Assembly: GCF_014647635.1 (NCBI RefSeq)
Contig: NZ_BMPO01000004.1
Location: 186,001-250,000 of the forward strand
Length of the DNA stretch: 64,000 nt
DNA from: Pseudomonas matsuisoli
Lineage (GTDB): Bacteria; Pseudomonadota; Gammaproteobacteria; Pseudomonadales; Pseudomonadaceae
Direction: 5' to 3'
In this document: piece by piece, positions 42,280-51,584 of the stretch
Layout: every line of letters begins with the position of its first letter
Numbering within the stretch: the stretch's first letter is position 1
Made by a program: the position numbers and the translations under genes
The notes under the pieces: generated by a model
Told to the model about the DNA's origin: nothing
The model's input: the letters and a program-made list of their open reading frames with translations, nothing else
The model's database searches: none

Positions 42280-43233
42280 TCAGAGCGCGCCCACTTCTTT
42301 GTAATAACGCTCGGCACCGGGATGCAGCGGGATGGGCAGATTCTTGGCCGCGCTCTCGACCTTGATGTCCTTGGTTGCCGAGTGCGAGTTGGCAAGGCGC
42401 GGCAGGTTCTCAAACATCAGCTTGGTCATGAGGTACGCCGTCTCGTCATCGACCTTCTCGCTCGTCACCAGGATGTTCATGATCGCGACCGTAGGCACAT
42501 CGTCGGTCTGTCCGTCGTAGGTGTCTTTCGGGATGTTCATCGGCATGTACACCGGGTTACCGATCTTCTCCACGACGTCAGCCGGGACCGAGACGAAGCT
42601 GAGCTTCATGGTCGACGCCAGGTCGCGGATGGACGCCTGCCCCAGACCAGACGACTGCAACGTGGCATCGAGTTGGCGGTTCTTGATCAGCTCGACAGAT
42701 TCCGCGAACGGCATGTACTCGACCGCCCCCATGTCCTTGTAGCTCAAGCCCGCGGCCTTGAAGATCGCCCGCGCATTGAGCTCGGTACCCGATTTAGGCG
42801 CTCCCACCGAAATACGCTTACCTTTAAGATCCTCCAGCGTCTTGATGCCGGACTCCTCGCTCGCCACGATCTGAATGTAGTTTGGGTAGATGCCGGCGAT
42901 GGCGCGGATGGATTTCAGCGGCTTCGGAAAGCCCGCGTCTGCGACGCCATTCCAGGCGTCCGACACCGAGTCGCCCAGGGAAAACGCGAGTTCGCCGCGC
43001 CCGGACGCCAACAGGTTAAGGTTTTCCACCGACGCCTTGGTGGCTTGAACGGACGTCTTGGCGCCATCGATGCCAGAGCCGTAGATCTGCGAAAGCGCAA
43101 CACCCACTGGGTAGTACACACCGCTGGTGCCGCCAGTCAGGACATTGATGAAGGTAGGCGCCGCAATAACGGCGGTGCTGGCACTGAAGGCAGCGGCAGC
43201 AGCGATGAGAGACAGACGCTTAGTCAAGCGCAT
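42280..43233 (-). CDS. TAXI-family TRAP solute-binding protein
   Basis: A 317-residue periplasmic binding protein. A signal peptide covers about 1-24 (ending STAVIAA), followed by TFINVLTGGTSGVYYPVGVALSQIY, the TAXI hallmark (TGGTGGVYYP-type motif). Further conserved parts are LAFSLGDSVSDAW, AIAGIYPNYIQIV and LKGKRISVGAPKSGTE. The ligand is not shown by the sequence; TAXI proteins bind glutamate, 2-oxoglutarate or related acids. An AAGGAG ribosome site precedes ATG 43233. It is first in the operon, behind a sigma-54 promoter and DctD-type sites. Confidence 0.93.
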   Translation of the reverse strand: MRLTKRLSLIAAAAAFSASTAVIAAPTFINVLTGGTSGVYYPVGVALSQIYGSGIDGAKTSVQATKASVENLNLLASGRGELAFSLGDSVSDAWNGVADAGFPKPLKSIRAIAGIYPNYIQIVASEESGIKTLEDLKGKRISVGAPKSGTELNARAIFKAAGLSYKDMGAVEYMPFAESVELIKNRQLDATLQSSGLGQASIRDLASTMKLSFVSVPADVVEKIGNPVYMPMNIPKDTYDGQTDDVPTVAIMNILVTSEKVDDETAYLMTKLMFENLPRLANSHSATKDIKVESAAKNLPIPLHPGAERYYKEVGAL

Positions 43234-43294
43234 GGGTGAATCTCCTTTTTTATTGGATTTATCGAGCAGGAAGGCTCACTAGCCCAAGGACGTT

Positions 43295-43310
43295 AGCACG
43301 CCCTATGCCA
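43295..43310 (-). promoter_or_regulatory. Sigma-54 promoter of the TAXI-TRAP operon
   Basis: On the minus strand TGGCATAGGGCGTGCT matches the -24/-12 consensus TGGCAC-N5-TTGC, with GG and GC correctly spaced by 10 bases. It lies about 62 bases before the binding-protein start codon. A sigma-54 activator gene (dctD-like) lies directly upstream. Confidence 0.8.
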
Positions 43311-43353
43311 GCTATTGCAGATATCGTCCTAGAGGCCTCGCTGTAGTCCCGCA

Positions 43354-43389
43354 CGCGCGGAATAAGCGGATATCCGCTTATTCCGCGCG
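43354..43389. promoter_or_regulatory. 36-bp perfect palindrome, probable DctD activator site
   Basis: The sequence is perfectly self-complementary across 43354-43389 (half-site CGCGCGGAATAAGCGGAT, centre between 43371 and 43372). A degenerate second copy, GAATAAGCGGAATATCGCC on the minus strand, overlaps the dctD stop at about 43399-43417. Centred about 88 bases upstream of the predicted sigma-54 start point, the pair has the typical position of an enhancer for the neighbouring activator. The perfect arms could also form a hairpin downstream of dctD. Confidence 0.78.
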
Positions 43390-43410
43390 CCTGGATCGGC
43401 GATATTCCGC

Positions 43411-44754
43411 TTATTCGTCAGAGCCATCGGCGCTGCGGTAATCACTGCGATTGAGGCCATGGCGCTGCATTTTCTCGTTCAGCGTGCGCCGCGGAATGGC
43501 GAGTACTTCCATGACCGCAGTGATGTTGCCCCGGTGCTGCGCCAACGCATCATGCAGGCATTGCGCTTCGAATGCCTCTACCCGCGCGGCAAGCGTCGAG
43601 CCGGTGCGGTCCGTGTCCTCCGCCGTGGAAAGACCGAGCGCATGACGCTCCGCGGCGTTGACCAACTCACGCACGTTGCCTGGCCAATCATGTGCCATGA
43701 GCCGATTCAACGTACCCGCGCGCACTGGCTGCGGATCGCGTCCATGGCGCCGTGCGGCATCGGTGAGGAAATGCTCGAACAGCAGCGGAATATCCTCACG
43801 CCGCTCGCGCAACGGTGGAATCCGTAACTCCGCGACATTGAGCCGATAGAGTAGATCCTCGCGGAAACGCCCCTGCCGGGCTTCTTCGGCCAGGTCCGGC
43901 TTGGCTGCGCTGACGACCCGGAGATCGACCCGGATGCTCTGGTTCGAGCCGAGCCGTTCCAGGGTACGGTCCTGGATGACCCGCAACAGCTTCACCTGCT
44001 GCGAAATGGGCATGCTCTCGACCTCATCGAGAAACAGCGTGCCGCGGTCCGCGTATTCGATCCGTCCAACACGACGCGCCGCCGCCCCGGTGAACGCCCC
44101 GCTTTCATGGCCGAACAGCTCACTTTCGAAAATAGTCTCGGGGATCGCCGCGCAATTTAGCGCCACGAATGGGCCGCTCGCGCGCGTACCGAGTTCATGC
44201 AGGCACCGGGCGACCTGCTCCTTGCCGCTTCCAGTTTCACCTCGGATCAACACGTTCACCGAGGTCGGCGCGAGCTCCGCCACTTGCCGGCGCAATACCT
44301 CCATCGCCGGGGAAATGCCCAATAGCTGGGTCTCGATCAAGCCCATCTCGGACACCCGCTGGCGCAAGCGACGGTTCTCCAGCACCAGACGTCGCTTGTC
44401 CTGGGCCCGCTTGTAGCTCTCCAACAGGCGTTCAGGGGTAAAGGGTTTCTCGACGAAGTCGTAGGCACCCTGCCGTAGGGCCTGCACGGCCATCGGCACA
44501 TCCCCATGACCGGTCACGACGATGACGGGGAGGTCCGGATCAATGTCCATCAGTGCATGCAACAGCGCGAAACCATCACGACCCGGCATACGGACATCGG
44601 TGATCACCACGCCGGCAAAGTCGGCGTCGATGACCGGCAGCGCCTGGTCCACGCTCGCAAACGTACGAACCCTCACCCCGGAAAGCTCCAACCATTGGCG
44701 AACGGCGTCGCGGATGGCGCCCTCGTCGTCGACGAATATCACTTCACCGTTCAT
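43411..44754 (-). CDS. dctD: Sigma-54-dependent response regulator, DctD-like
   Basis: A 447-residue activator. The receiver (about 1-120) has phosphoacceptor Asp 53 (ITDVRMPG) and Lys in VEKPFTPE. The AAA+ domain (about 145-370) has Walker A GETGSGKEQVAR, the sigma-54-contacting loop GAFTGA and Walker B GTLFLDEVE. The Fis-type helix-turn-helix is at the C-terminus (NITAVMEVLAIPRRTLNEKM). It overlaps dctB by 4 bp and is followed by the sites controlling the TRAP operon. Its closest functional analogues are DctD and MifR (2-oxoglutarate use in PAO1). Confidence 0.93.
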   Translation of the reverse strand: MNGEVIFVDDEGAIRDAVRQWLELSGVRVRTFASVDQALPVIDADFAGVVITDVRMPGRDGFALLHALMDIDPDLPVIVVTGHGDVPMAVQALRQGAYDFVEKPFTPERLLESYKRAQDKRRLVLENRRLRQRVSEMGLIETQLLGISPAMEVLRRQVAELAPTSVNVLIRGETGSGKEQVARCLHELGTRASGPFVALNCAAIPETIFESELFGHESGAFTGAAARRVGRIEYADRGTLFLDEVESMPISQQVKLLRVIQDRTLERLGSNQSIRVDLRVVSAAKPDLAEEARQGRFREDLLYRLNVAELRIPPLRERREDIPLLFEHFLTDAARRHGRDPQPVRAGTLNRLMAHDWPGNVRELVNAAERHALGLSTAEDTDRTGSTLAARVEAFEAQCLHDALAQHRGNITAVMEVLAIPRRTLNEKMQRHGLNRSDYRSADGSDE

Positions 44755-46538
44755 GCAAGCTCCCCTTCATGCAGGCCCCCTGCAGGGCTGTAGGTACACG
44801 CTGGAAGACGCAGTGTGAAGCAGGCGCCCTGTACGCCGTTGCCTGCTTCGAGCGCCCCCCCAAATTCACGCACGATGGCGTAGGACACCGCCAACCCTAG
44901 GCCGAGGCCTTCGCCGACCGGTTTGGTGGTGAAGAACGGATCGAACACGTGCGGCAAGTGCTCAGGCGCGATGCCGGGGCCGCTGTCTTCGATCTGCAGT
45001 TGCCAGAAGTCGTCGACCTGCGTGGCGCGAAGCTGCAAACGGCGTGGCGATACGGAGCGCATGGCATCCAGCGCGTTATGCAGCAGATTGAGCAGCACTT
45101 GCTCGAGTCGAATGGAGTCGCCCAGCACGCACGCGGACGGCTCGAGTCCCATGACAATCTCGACCTCATCCCGGCGTATGCGCGGTTCGAGCAGCGCGAG
45201 CGCCTGGTCGATAACATGATTCAGTGTGAGCCGCTCGCGCAACCCGCCTGGACTCTTACGGGCGAAGGTCTTCAGGTGAGTCGTCAGGGACGACATGCGC
45301 ACGAGCAGCCCATCGATCTGCTGCACGCTGCTACGCGCCTGCTCGTAGCGTCCCCCATCGAGCAACAGCCGCAGCGATCCGAGCTGGACGTGCATGGCCG
45401 TCAGCGGTTGGTTGATCTCATGCGCCAATGCCGCGGACATTTGCCCAAGTGCTGCCATCTTCGCGGCCTGCACCAGCTCCTCCTGCGCCGTGCGCAGTTC
45501 GGCCGTCCGTGCTTCGACCAATTCTTCGAGTTCGGCTCGATTGCGGGCCTGCAGTCGTTGGTTCTTACGGCGCTGGTAGAGGTAAAGCAGCAGGAACGCC
45601 AGTGTTAACCACATGGCGGCGGTGGCTAAGCGGTAGGTGGTCCGCAGGGCATTCGCACCTCGGGGTTCGAGCAGCAGATGAAGCTCCCAGCCCTCCTCCG
45701 GCAAGCGATGCCGCTGCCAAACGTATTGCGCAGCACCACCGGAGGCGTCGACTTCGCTGAGAGTCGCGTTATCACCAAGCTGGCGGACGACGCGATTGGG
45801 CAATGGCTTAAGCGTCTCGCGCGCGTATTTGCGCGCATCCGCGATACGTTGCTGATCTGCCTGCGACAGCGCACCGACATAGCCAAAGCGCCAACCGGGC
45901 CGATTGGAGAGGATCACGATGCCGTGGTTGTCGGTCACCAGCAGCACCCCGTCCTGATGCAGCCATTCCCGTTGCAGCTCTTCGAGCTCCAGCTTCAGCA
46001 CGAGGACCCCTAGGATCGCGCCATCCTCGTCTTTGACGACATGCGAAAGAAAATAGCCGGGCACCCCCGTGGTCACGCCCACCGCGAAATAACGACCGGA
46101 GCCGTGCGTGCGGGCCGCCTGAAAGTAAGGCCGAAAGTTGTAGTCATGCCCAACGAAACTGGAGGGCTCGTCCCAGTTGCTCGCCGCACGCGTGATGCCA
46201 TTGGCGTCCAGCAGATAAAGCACCGCCGAGCCGCCGGTCTTGTTCAGCGTATGCAGCCGCAGGTTGAGCCGATGGAGCCGCGCGTGGTCCTCGGGTTGGC
46301 GCAGCGCCTCGTGGATATCGCTGTCCAACGCGAGCAGCGCGGGCACCGCACGATAACGCTCCACGAGGATATGGATGTTCTGCGCATAGAGTTGCAGTTG
46401 TGCGCGCGCTTCGTCGCGGCGCTCTTCCAGCAACTGCTGCTGCGCGTAGCGATCAGCGATCCCAAGGCTCAGCAACAACCCGATGCTGACCAACGACACG
46501 CACGCCCATACGAAGGGTCGCCGGGGGGTACTCGGCAT
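44751..46538 (-). CDS. dctB: Sensor histidine kinase, DctB-like
   Basis: A 595-residue kinase. TM1 (about 10-28) and TM2 (about 305-325) flank a ~275-residue periplasmic double-Cache sensor containing ALLALDSDIHEAL and SFVGHDYNFRPYFQAA. A cytoplasmic coiled coil is followed by the HisKA motif ALAHEINQPLTAMHVQL, an N box (LNLLHNALDAM) and G boxes (DSGPGIAPEHL, GEGLGLGLAVSY). It should sense a dicarboxylate or related acid and phosphorylate the downstream DctD. A GGAACG ribosome site precedes ATG 46538. It is the first gene of the dctBD operon. Confidence 0.93.
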   Translation of the reverse strand: MPSTPRRPFVWACVSLVSIGLLLSLGIADRYAQQQLLEERRDEARAQLQLYAQNIHILVERYRAVPALLALDSDIHEALRQPEDHARLHRLNLRLHTLNKTGGSAVLYLLDANGITRAASNWDEPSSFVGHDYNFRPYFQAARTHGSGRYFAVGVTTGVPGYFLSHVVKDEDGAILGVLVLKLELEELQREWLHQDGVLLVTDNHGIVILSNRPGWRFGYVGALSQADQQRIADARKYARETLKPLPNRVVRQLGDNATLSEVDASGGAAQYVWQRHRLPEEGWELHLLLEPRGANALRTTYRLATAAMWLTLAFLLLYLYQRRKNQRLQARNRAELEELVEARTAELRTAQEELVQAAKMAALGQMSAALAHEINQPLTAMHVQLGSLRLLLDGGRYEQARSSVQQIDGLLVRMSSLTTHLKTFARKSPGGLRERLTLNHVIDQALALLEPRIRRDEVEIVMGLEPSACVLGDSIRLEQVLLNLLHNALDAMRSVSPRRLQLRATQVDDFWQLQIEDSGPGIAPEHLPHVFDPFFTTKPVGEGLGLGLAVSYAIVREFGGALEAGNGVQGACFTLRLPACTYSPAGGLHEGELA

Positions 46539-46660
46539 GATCGTTCCATTTCTTATTGTTCAATCGGAGCATCCTAGTGCGGCGCCATGGGGTTTGACTA
46601 CAACGCCGCCGCGCCGATGGGAACGGTGGATTACGTCGAATAAGTGGAAGATTCGTATCC

Positions 46661-46815
46661 GCGATCGCCAGCAAGCTGGCTCCTACAGCGTATGGCGGCG
46701 TGCCTACCTTTGCTGTAGGAGCCAGCCGGGCCGCGATCAGTTTGCTGGCGATCATGATGACGATAACGAAACGCACCGATTCCTGTAGGGGCGACTTTAG
46801 TCGCCAAGGCGAACC
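46661..46815. repeat. REP cluster: one REPIN plus one GTAGGGGCGAC element
   Basis: GCGATCGCCAGCAAGCTGGC (46661) with TCCTACAG after it is mirrored by CTGTAGGAGCCAGCCGGGCC (46713) and GCTGGCGATCA (to about 46756). A separate REP, CTGTAGGGGCGACTTTAGTC plus GCC, is at 46793-46815. Two subfamilies are thus side by side in the 290-bp gap between dctB and cfa. Nothing else is seen there. Confidence 0.85.
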
Positions 46816-46828
46816 CCGCTCGCCCCCT

Positions 46829-48013
46829 TCAGGTATACAGATCCGCCCGGGACCACGGCGTCTCGAGCGAACCGTCGGCATGAGGTTTGGCCGCCAGGAT
46901 CTGATGGATATTGACCCAGCCACGGCGAAACCCGTAGGCGCACCCCGCCAGATAGAGTCGCCAGATACGCAGCACTTCCGCCGGTACCTCGCGGGCCGCC
47001 TGCTCCAGCTTCGCCTCCAACCGATCGCTCCAATGCTCCAGCGTCCGCGCGTAGTGCAGGCGCAGGCTTTCAACGTCGACCACTTCCATACCAGCATCGC
47101 TGATCTCGGCGGTCATCGTTGCCAGATGCGGCAGCTCGCCATTGGGAAAGACGTAGCGATCGATGAACTCACCAGCGCCATTCCGCGCCTGGCGGCCGTC
47201 GGTACGCAGCGCGGTAATGCCGTGATTCAGGATCAATCCCCCCTCGCGAACGGCCCCATACAGCGACTGGCAGTACTGTCCGAGATTAGCCAGGCCGACG
47301 TGTTCGAACATCCCCACGCTCACCGCCTTGTCGAAGCGTCCATCCGCCCGCAGGTCGCGGTAATCCATGAATTCGAGATGTATCCGGTGGCTCAACCCCT
47401 CTTGCTCGACACGCTCCCGCGCCAGCACAAGCTGTTGCTGGCTCAGCGTGATACCGAAAACGTCGACATCGAACTCCCGCGCGGCGAAGCGCGTGAGCCC
47501 ACCCCATCCGCAACCGACATCGAGTAGCCGCTCACCCGATTTGAGGCGAAGTTTCCGACACAGATGGCGCAGCTTGGCCTGCTGCGCCTGCGCGAGGGAC
47601 TCGTTTCCCGTTTCGAAATAGGCACAGGAATAAACCATGTCCTGATCGAGCCAGAGCCCATAGAACGCGTTGGACACATCGTAGTGGTAGGAAATAGCGT
47701 CGGCATCGGTTTGCCGGTCATGTTCGGTACGTTCGGGAAACGCGCCGAGGTCATCCCCGACAAGCGTTCGGCACAGCTCATCGCCGATCCGGATGACTTC
47801 GCGAATCGAGCCGTGCAGGTCGATTCGCCCTTCGACGTAGGCAGCGCCCAGTAACCCTAGGCTGGGTTGAGACAATTGAGTCAACAGGGTGGGATCGTTC
47901 ACCGTGAGGGTCACGATCGGATCACGGCCCAGTTCGATCGGCGGGCCCTCAGGCAGTTTGATACGCAGTGGAATGTTTAGGTCTTTTACCGCAACAGGAA
48001 ATTGAGCGAGCAT
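46829..48013 (-). CDS. cfa: Cyclopropane-fatty-acyl-phospholipid synthase (CFA synthase)
   Basis: A 394-residue SAM-dependent enzyme that adds a methylene bridge to unsaturated acyl chains of membrane phospholipids. Visible features are YDVSNAFYGLWLDQDMVYSCAYF (substrate-lid region), the SAM-binding motif LLDVGCGWGGLTRFAA, LSQQQLVLARERV and the bicarbonate-site region GMFEHVGLANLGQYC. An N-terminal ~100-residue lipid-binding domain precedes the catalytic part. A GGAGG ribosome site lies 7 bases before ATG 48013. Pseudomonads often have more than one CFA homologue, so its role as the main enzyme is not certain. Confidence 0.92.
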   Translation of the reverse strand: MLAQFPVAVKDLNIPLRIKLPEGPPIELGRDPIVTLTVNDPTLLTQLSQPSLGLLGAAYVEGRIDLHGSIREVIRIGDELCRTLVGDDLGAFPERTEHDRQTDADAISYHYDVSNAFYGLWLDQDMVYSCAYFETGNESLAQAQQAKLRHLCRKLRLKSGERLLDVGCGWGGLTRFAAREFDVDVFGITLSQQQLVLARERVEQEGLSHRIHLEFMDYRDLRADGRFDKAVSVGMFEHVGLANLGQYCQSLYGAVREGGLILNHGITALRTDGRQARNGAGEFIDRYVFPNGELPHLATMTAEISDAGMEVVDVESLRLHYARTLEHWSDRLEAKLEQAAREVPAEVLRIWRLYLAGCAYGFRRGWVNIHQILAAKPHADGSLETPWSRADLYT

Positions 48014-48168
48014 CGGCCATCCTCCATGTCACAATCCGACACAGATTAACTCAACTTTTTCGCCTGTAAATCACCGGCTCGCTGGCGTTATCAGCGCGAC
48101 TGCGCTAGCGCATTTCGGATTCGAGCCGTTGCACCAAGACGGACATCCTTGTCCTGCCGCGCCCGGGG

Positions 48169-50550
48169 CTACCAGCGATAGCTCACGCTGGTGACGACGC
48201 TACGGGCCTCACCGCGATAGCAGTAACCATCCTGGCAATTGATGTAGCGCTTGTCCGTCAGATTGCGCGCGTTGAGCGCGACCCGGACACCATCCATTCC
48301 GCCGCCAAAATCGTAGTGAACGCCGGCGTCGATCAGTGCGTAGTCCTCGTTCTTGAACGTATTGTCGCCGTCCCCGTAGGTGCTGCCGGTATACCGCGCG
48401 CCGGCCGATACGCCCAGGCCCATGGGCAGGCGGTAGTCCAGCCACAGCGTGGCTAGGTGGCGCGGTACGTTCTTCGGTGTCTTGCCTTTGTAGTCACTGT
48501 CCTTGGTGACCTCCGCATCGTTGAAGCTGTAGCTGGCTTGTAGGCGCAGGCTGTCGGTGAGATCGGAGACCGCTTCCAGTTCGAGTCCCTTCGAGACCTG
48601 CTCTCCCGTTTGCACGCTGTAGAGGGCGTTGACCGGATCACGGCTCAGCACATCGGTCTGGGTCAGATGGAAGAGCGACGCGGTCAGCATCGTTCGCGTA
48701 CCCGGTGGCTGGTACTTCAAACCGATTTCATACTGCTCGCCTTCGGTCGGCTTGAACGGCGATCCATTGATGTCGCTGCCACTCTGCGGCAAGAAGGACG
48801 TCGCATAGCTGGCGTAAGGCGCCAGCCCATTGTCGAACAGGTACAGCGCTCCGATTTGTCCGGTGGTCGCGGAATCGCTGGTCTTGGTGTTGCTGTCGTT
48901 GCCGTTCAGATTGTCGTCGTAGCGCACATGCACCCAATCGCGGCGCACGCCCGCGGACAGCCGCCAGCGATCGAGTTCGATCTGATCCTGAAGGTACAGC
49001 CCGGCGCGATGTTCTAACCCATCCCGATCGACCAGCACCGTGCCAGGTCGAGCCACGGGTTGGTGGTAGTCCGGCGCATTGCGGTCGATGGAAGGCGCAG
49101 CGCCGAACGCATATTCGAGCGCCGTATCGAGCCAGGCATAGTCAACTCCACTCACCAGTGTGTGCTGCAGATCACCGGTGGCGAAACGGCTGACCAAGCG
49201 GGTGTCGGTAGCAAGAGAGGACATGTCTTCGTAACTGCCCGACGCAACGCGATCGAACGTGTGCCCATCGTCGTTCACGGTGAAATCGAGGTATTGGTTG
49301 GTCGTGTCCAGCCGGCCGTAGCGCAGGTTCTGCTGAAAGCTGAACGTCTCGTTGAAGGCATGCTCGAACTCGTAGCCCACCGTCCATTTGCGCTGTTCGA
49401 GCTTGTCGAAGTACTCGTCTCCCGGCCAGAAATCGGTGAGGTGGTCCCCCTCCTTGTAAAACATCGGCGATCCGGCAGTCTCGCGTTCCTGGTATTGCGC
49501 CAGCACCGTCAGGTTGGTGTCCGGATCGATCTGCCAGCTCAGCGATGGCGCCAGCAGACGGGTGTCGTTGTTCATCTGCTCGGTAGAGTATTCGGCGTCC
49601 CGGTAGACCCCCACCGTCCGGAACAGCACATCACCCGCCGCGTCCAGCTTGCCGCCAACATCGAATTGCCCCTGTCGATGGTTGTAGTTGCCGGCTTGCA
49701 CTTGCACTTCGTTCTTCGCGTCCAAGCTGGGCCGCTTGCTGACGCGGTTGACCATGCCGCCGGGGCTGATCTGGCCATACAGCACGGAAGCCGGCCCTTT
49801 GAGCACCTCGACGCGCTCGAGGCTATAGGCCTCCAAGGAAGGCAGTGCCAGCCAGCCGCTGCCCGCTTGGCGCAATCCGTCGAGAAAGTCGGCGCTTTCG
49901 GTCGTGGCGAAGCCGCGAACGGCAATGGTGTCGAAACGCGGGTCCAGCCCCGAACCGCCCACCCGCACCCCGGCGGTATAGGCCACGGCGTCTTCGACGC
50001 GATTGACCTTGCGGTCGGCCATTTGCTCGGCGGTCACCACGCTGATGCTTTGCGCGGTCTCGGTGATGGGCCGGTCGGTCTTCGTCGCACTACTCGCGGA
50101 ACTGGCGAAGTACCCGGATACCGGCGCGAACGCGCTTTGCACGGCCGTCGCATCCACGCTGGTCGGCGCGAGTTGCACGCTGGAATCTGCCTTGCCGGGC
50201 AGGACGACATAGCCGGACGCGGTCTTTTGCGCCACCAGTCCACTGCCCGCCAACAACGCTGCCAGGCCCTCCTCCAGCGTACCGCCACCGCTGGAGCCGG
50301 GGCTACGCACGTTCCGCACGGCCTCGGGTGAATACGACAAGGTAATGCCGGCGCCTTCGGCGAATGCGCTCAGCGCCTGCTCCAGCGAGCCGGCTGGAAC
50401 GCGGGGGGAAACCTCAGCATTCGCTTGCGTTGCGGCTCGTGCCGACAGGCTTGGGGTGCCCGCAAGCAGGGCCAAGGCCATGCAGATGGCGGCAGGCAGT
50501 ATGCGGCGTGGAGAAATGGCGAGCGGTAAGGCGTTGTGGCTGAGGCGCAT
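48169..50550 (-). CDS. TonB-dependent siderophore receptor with N-terminal signalling (STN) domain
   Basis: A 793-residue outer-membrane receptor. A signal peptide covers about 1-40, then an STN signalling domain (about 48-125, VPAGSLEQALSAFAEGAGITLSYSPEAV), a TonB box/plug (about 160-290, with ITETAQSISVVTAEQMADR and GPASVLYGQISPGGMVNRVSK) and a C-terminal 22-strand barrel ending SVVTSVSYRW with the terminal aromatic. It imports a ferric-siderophore-type ligand and, through STN, signals to the FecR protein encoded just upstream. The ligand is unknown. ATG 50550 is chosen because the signal peptide starts there. No siderophore synthesis genes are nearby, suggesting use of a foreign siderophore. 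Confidence 0.95.
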   Translation of the reverse strand: MRLSHNALPLAISPRRILPAAICMALALLAGTPSLSARAATQANAEVSPRVPAGSLEQALSAFAEGAGITLSYSPEAVRNVRSPGSSGGGTLEEGLAALLAGSGLVAQKTASGYVVLPGKADSSVQLAPTSVDATAVQSAFAPVSGYFASSASSATKTDRPITETAQSISVVTAEQMADRKVNRVEDAVAYTAGVRVGGSGLDPRFDTIAVRGFATTESADFLDGLRQAGSGWLALPSLEAYSLERVEVLKGPASVLYGQISPGGMVNRVSKRPSLDAKNEVQVQAGNYNHRQGQFDVGGKLDAAGDVLFRTVGVYRDAEYSTEQMNNDTRLLAPSLSWQIDPDTNLTVLAQYQERETAGSPMFYKEGDHLTDFWPGDEYFDKLEQRKWTVGYEFEHAFNETFSFQQNLRYGRLDTTNQYLDFTVNDDGHTFDRVASGSYEDMSSLATDTRLVSRFATGDLQHTLVSGVDYAWLDTALEYAFGAAPSIDRNAPDYHQPVARPGTVLVDRDGLEHRAGLYLQDQIELDRWRLSAGVRRDWVHVRYDDNLNGNDSNTKTSDSATTGQIGALYLFDNGLAPYASYATSFLPQSGSDINGSPFKPTEGEQYEIGLKYQPPGTRTMLTASLFHLTQTDVLSRDPVNALYSVQTGEQVSKGLELEAVSDLTDSLRLQASYSFNDAEVTKDSDYKGKTPKNVPRHLATLWLDYRLPMGLGVSAGARYTGSTYGDGDNTFKNEDYALIDAGVHYDFGGGMDGVRVALNARNLTDKRYINCQDGYCYRGEARSVVTSVSYRW

Positions 50551-50657
50551 GGCGGTATCCGTTTCGAGGGAGCGATTCCCCCTAACCGGACGAGCTGTGG
50601 AAATCCGACAATTTCTTTCAGGCAACCTGTTATTCGATTCGACGTACCCATGATTAC

Positions 50658-51584
50658 TTATGCGACAGGTACCACGCGCACCCACCAGCGCGTGCGCTCG
50701 ATGATTTCCACCGGCAATAGATGGACGATGTTGCCAAGCATCGCGACGGGATCATCCAGCTGAAAAACGCCCGACAAGCGCAAATCGGCCACTTTCGGAT
50801 CGCAGCCGAGCCATCCGCTCCGATAGCGTCCCGCCTCCGCAAGAAAATCGGCCAACCGTATATCACTGACGATGAGCAAGCCGCGTGACCAGGCAAAGGG
50901 GTCGATCGGCCCCCTCGCAAGCGCATCGACACCCCGCGCCGATACGCTTGCGCTTTCGCCCACAGAAAGCCGTGTGGTGCCGGCGCGCGTGGTCACCTGA
51001 ACCTCTCCCGCCTGAACCCGGATTTCACTGTAGTCGTCGTGGTCGCGTAGCAGCACGCTGGCGTCGTGCCCCTCACAAACGGCAAAACGGCAACGCAGGC
51101 GCCACCCATCGCCGCTGACGAGCGCCTCACCCGAACGCAATACCCACTCACCACCGCTATGGTCCAACGCACTATTGGTATTGAGCCACACGCTGCCCGT
51201 CGCACCGAGCGCCACGCGCCGGCGCTCGCCCGTCGTGGTGGCATAGTCCGCCCGCCAATTAGGCATGGCCTTCGTGGAGAGCCAGCCGGCACCTCCGAGC
51301 GTCACACCTACGCCCAGTAGCTTCAACGCTCTTCGGCGACTTAGTTCCGCTTCTGCTCGCTGCAACATCGGGATGGTGTGCGTGGCGCCGGGCAAAGCGC
51401 CCGCATGAAACATGCGATCCATCTGCTGCAGCCGCGTCCACGCCAGCTGATGACGCGCATCACGGTCCAGCCAGTCCTGTAGCTGACCACGCACCTCATC
51501 GTTTCCGGCATGCGTGCGCAGGCGCATTTGCCAGCCGATCGCGGCGCTGACGATGGGCTCAGGAAGACGTTGCCCGGCGTTCAT
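50658..51584 (-). CDS. FecR-family anti-sigma/sigma regulator
   Basis: A 308-residue inner-membrane regulator. The N-terminal cytoplasmic anti-sigma domain (DUF4880, about 10-75, AAIGWQMRLRTHAGNDEVRG) is followed by one transmembrane segment (about 88-105) and a periplasmic FecR domain (about 110-210, TTGERRRVALGATGSVWLNT). The C-terminal STN-like region contacts the receptor's STN. It starts at the last base of the sigma factor stop (TGATG overlap), so the two are coupled. The receptor gene follows 107 bp later. Confidence 0.93.
   Translation of the reverse strand: MNAGQRLPEPIVSAAIGWQMRLRTHAGNDEVRGQLQDWLDRDARHQLAWTRLQQMDRMFHAGALPGATHTIPMLQRAEAELSRRRALKLLGVGVTLGGAGWLSTKAMPNWRADYATTTGERRRVALGATGSVWLNTNSALDHSGGEWVLRSGEALVSGDGWRLRCRFAVCEGHDASVLLRDHDDYSEIRVQAGEVQVTTRAGTTRLSVGESASVSARGVDALARGPIDPFAWSRGLLIVSDIRLADFLAEAGRYRSGWLGCDPKVADLRLSGVFQLDDPVAMLGNIVHLLPVEIIERTRWWVRVVPVA

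Noticed and set aside
49060-50331. A 423-codon plus-strand frame opposite the TonB receptor
   Set aside because: The receptor plug and barrel are intact on the minus strand; the antisense frame has no recognisable features.
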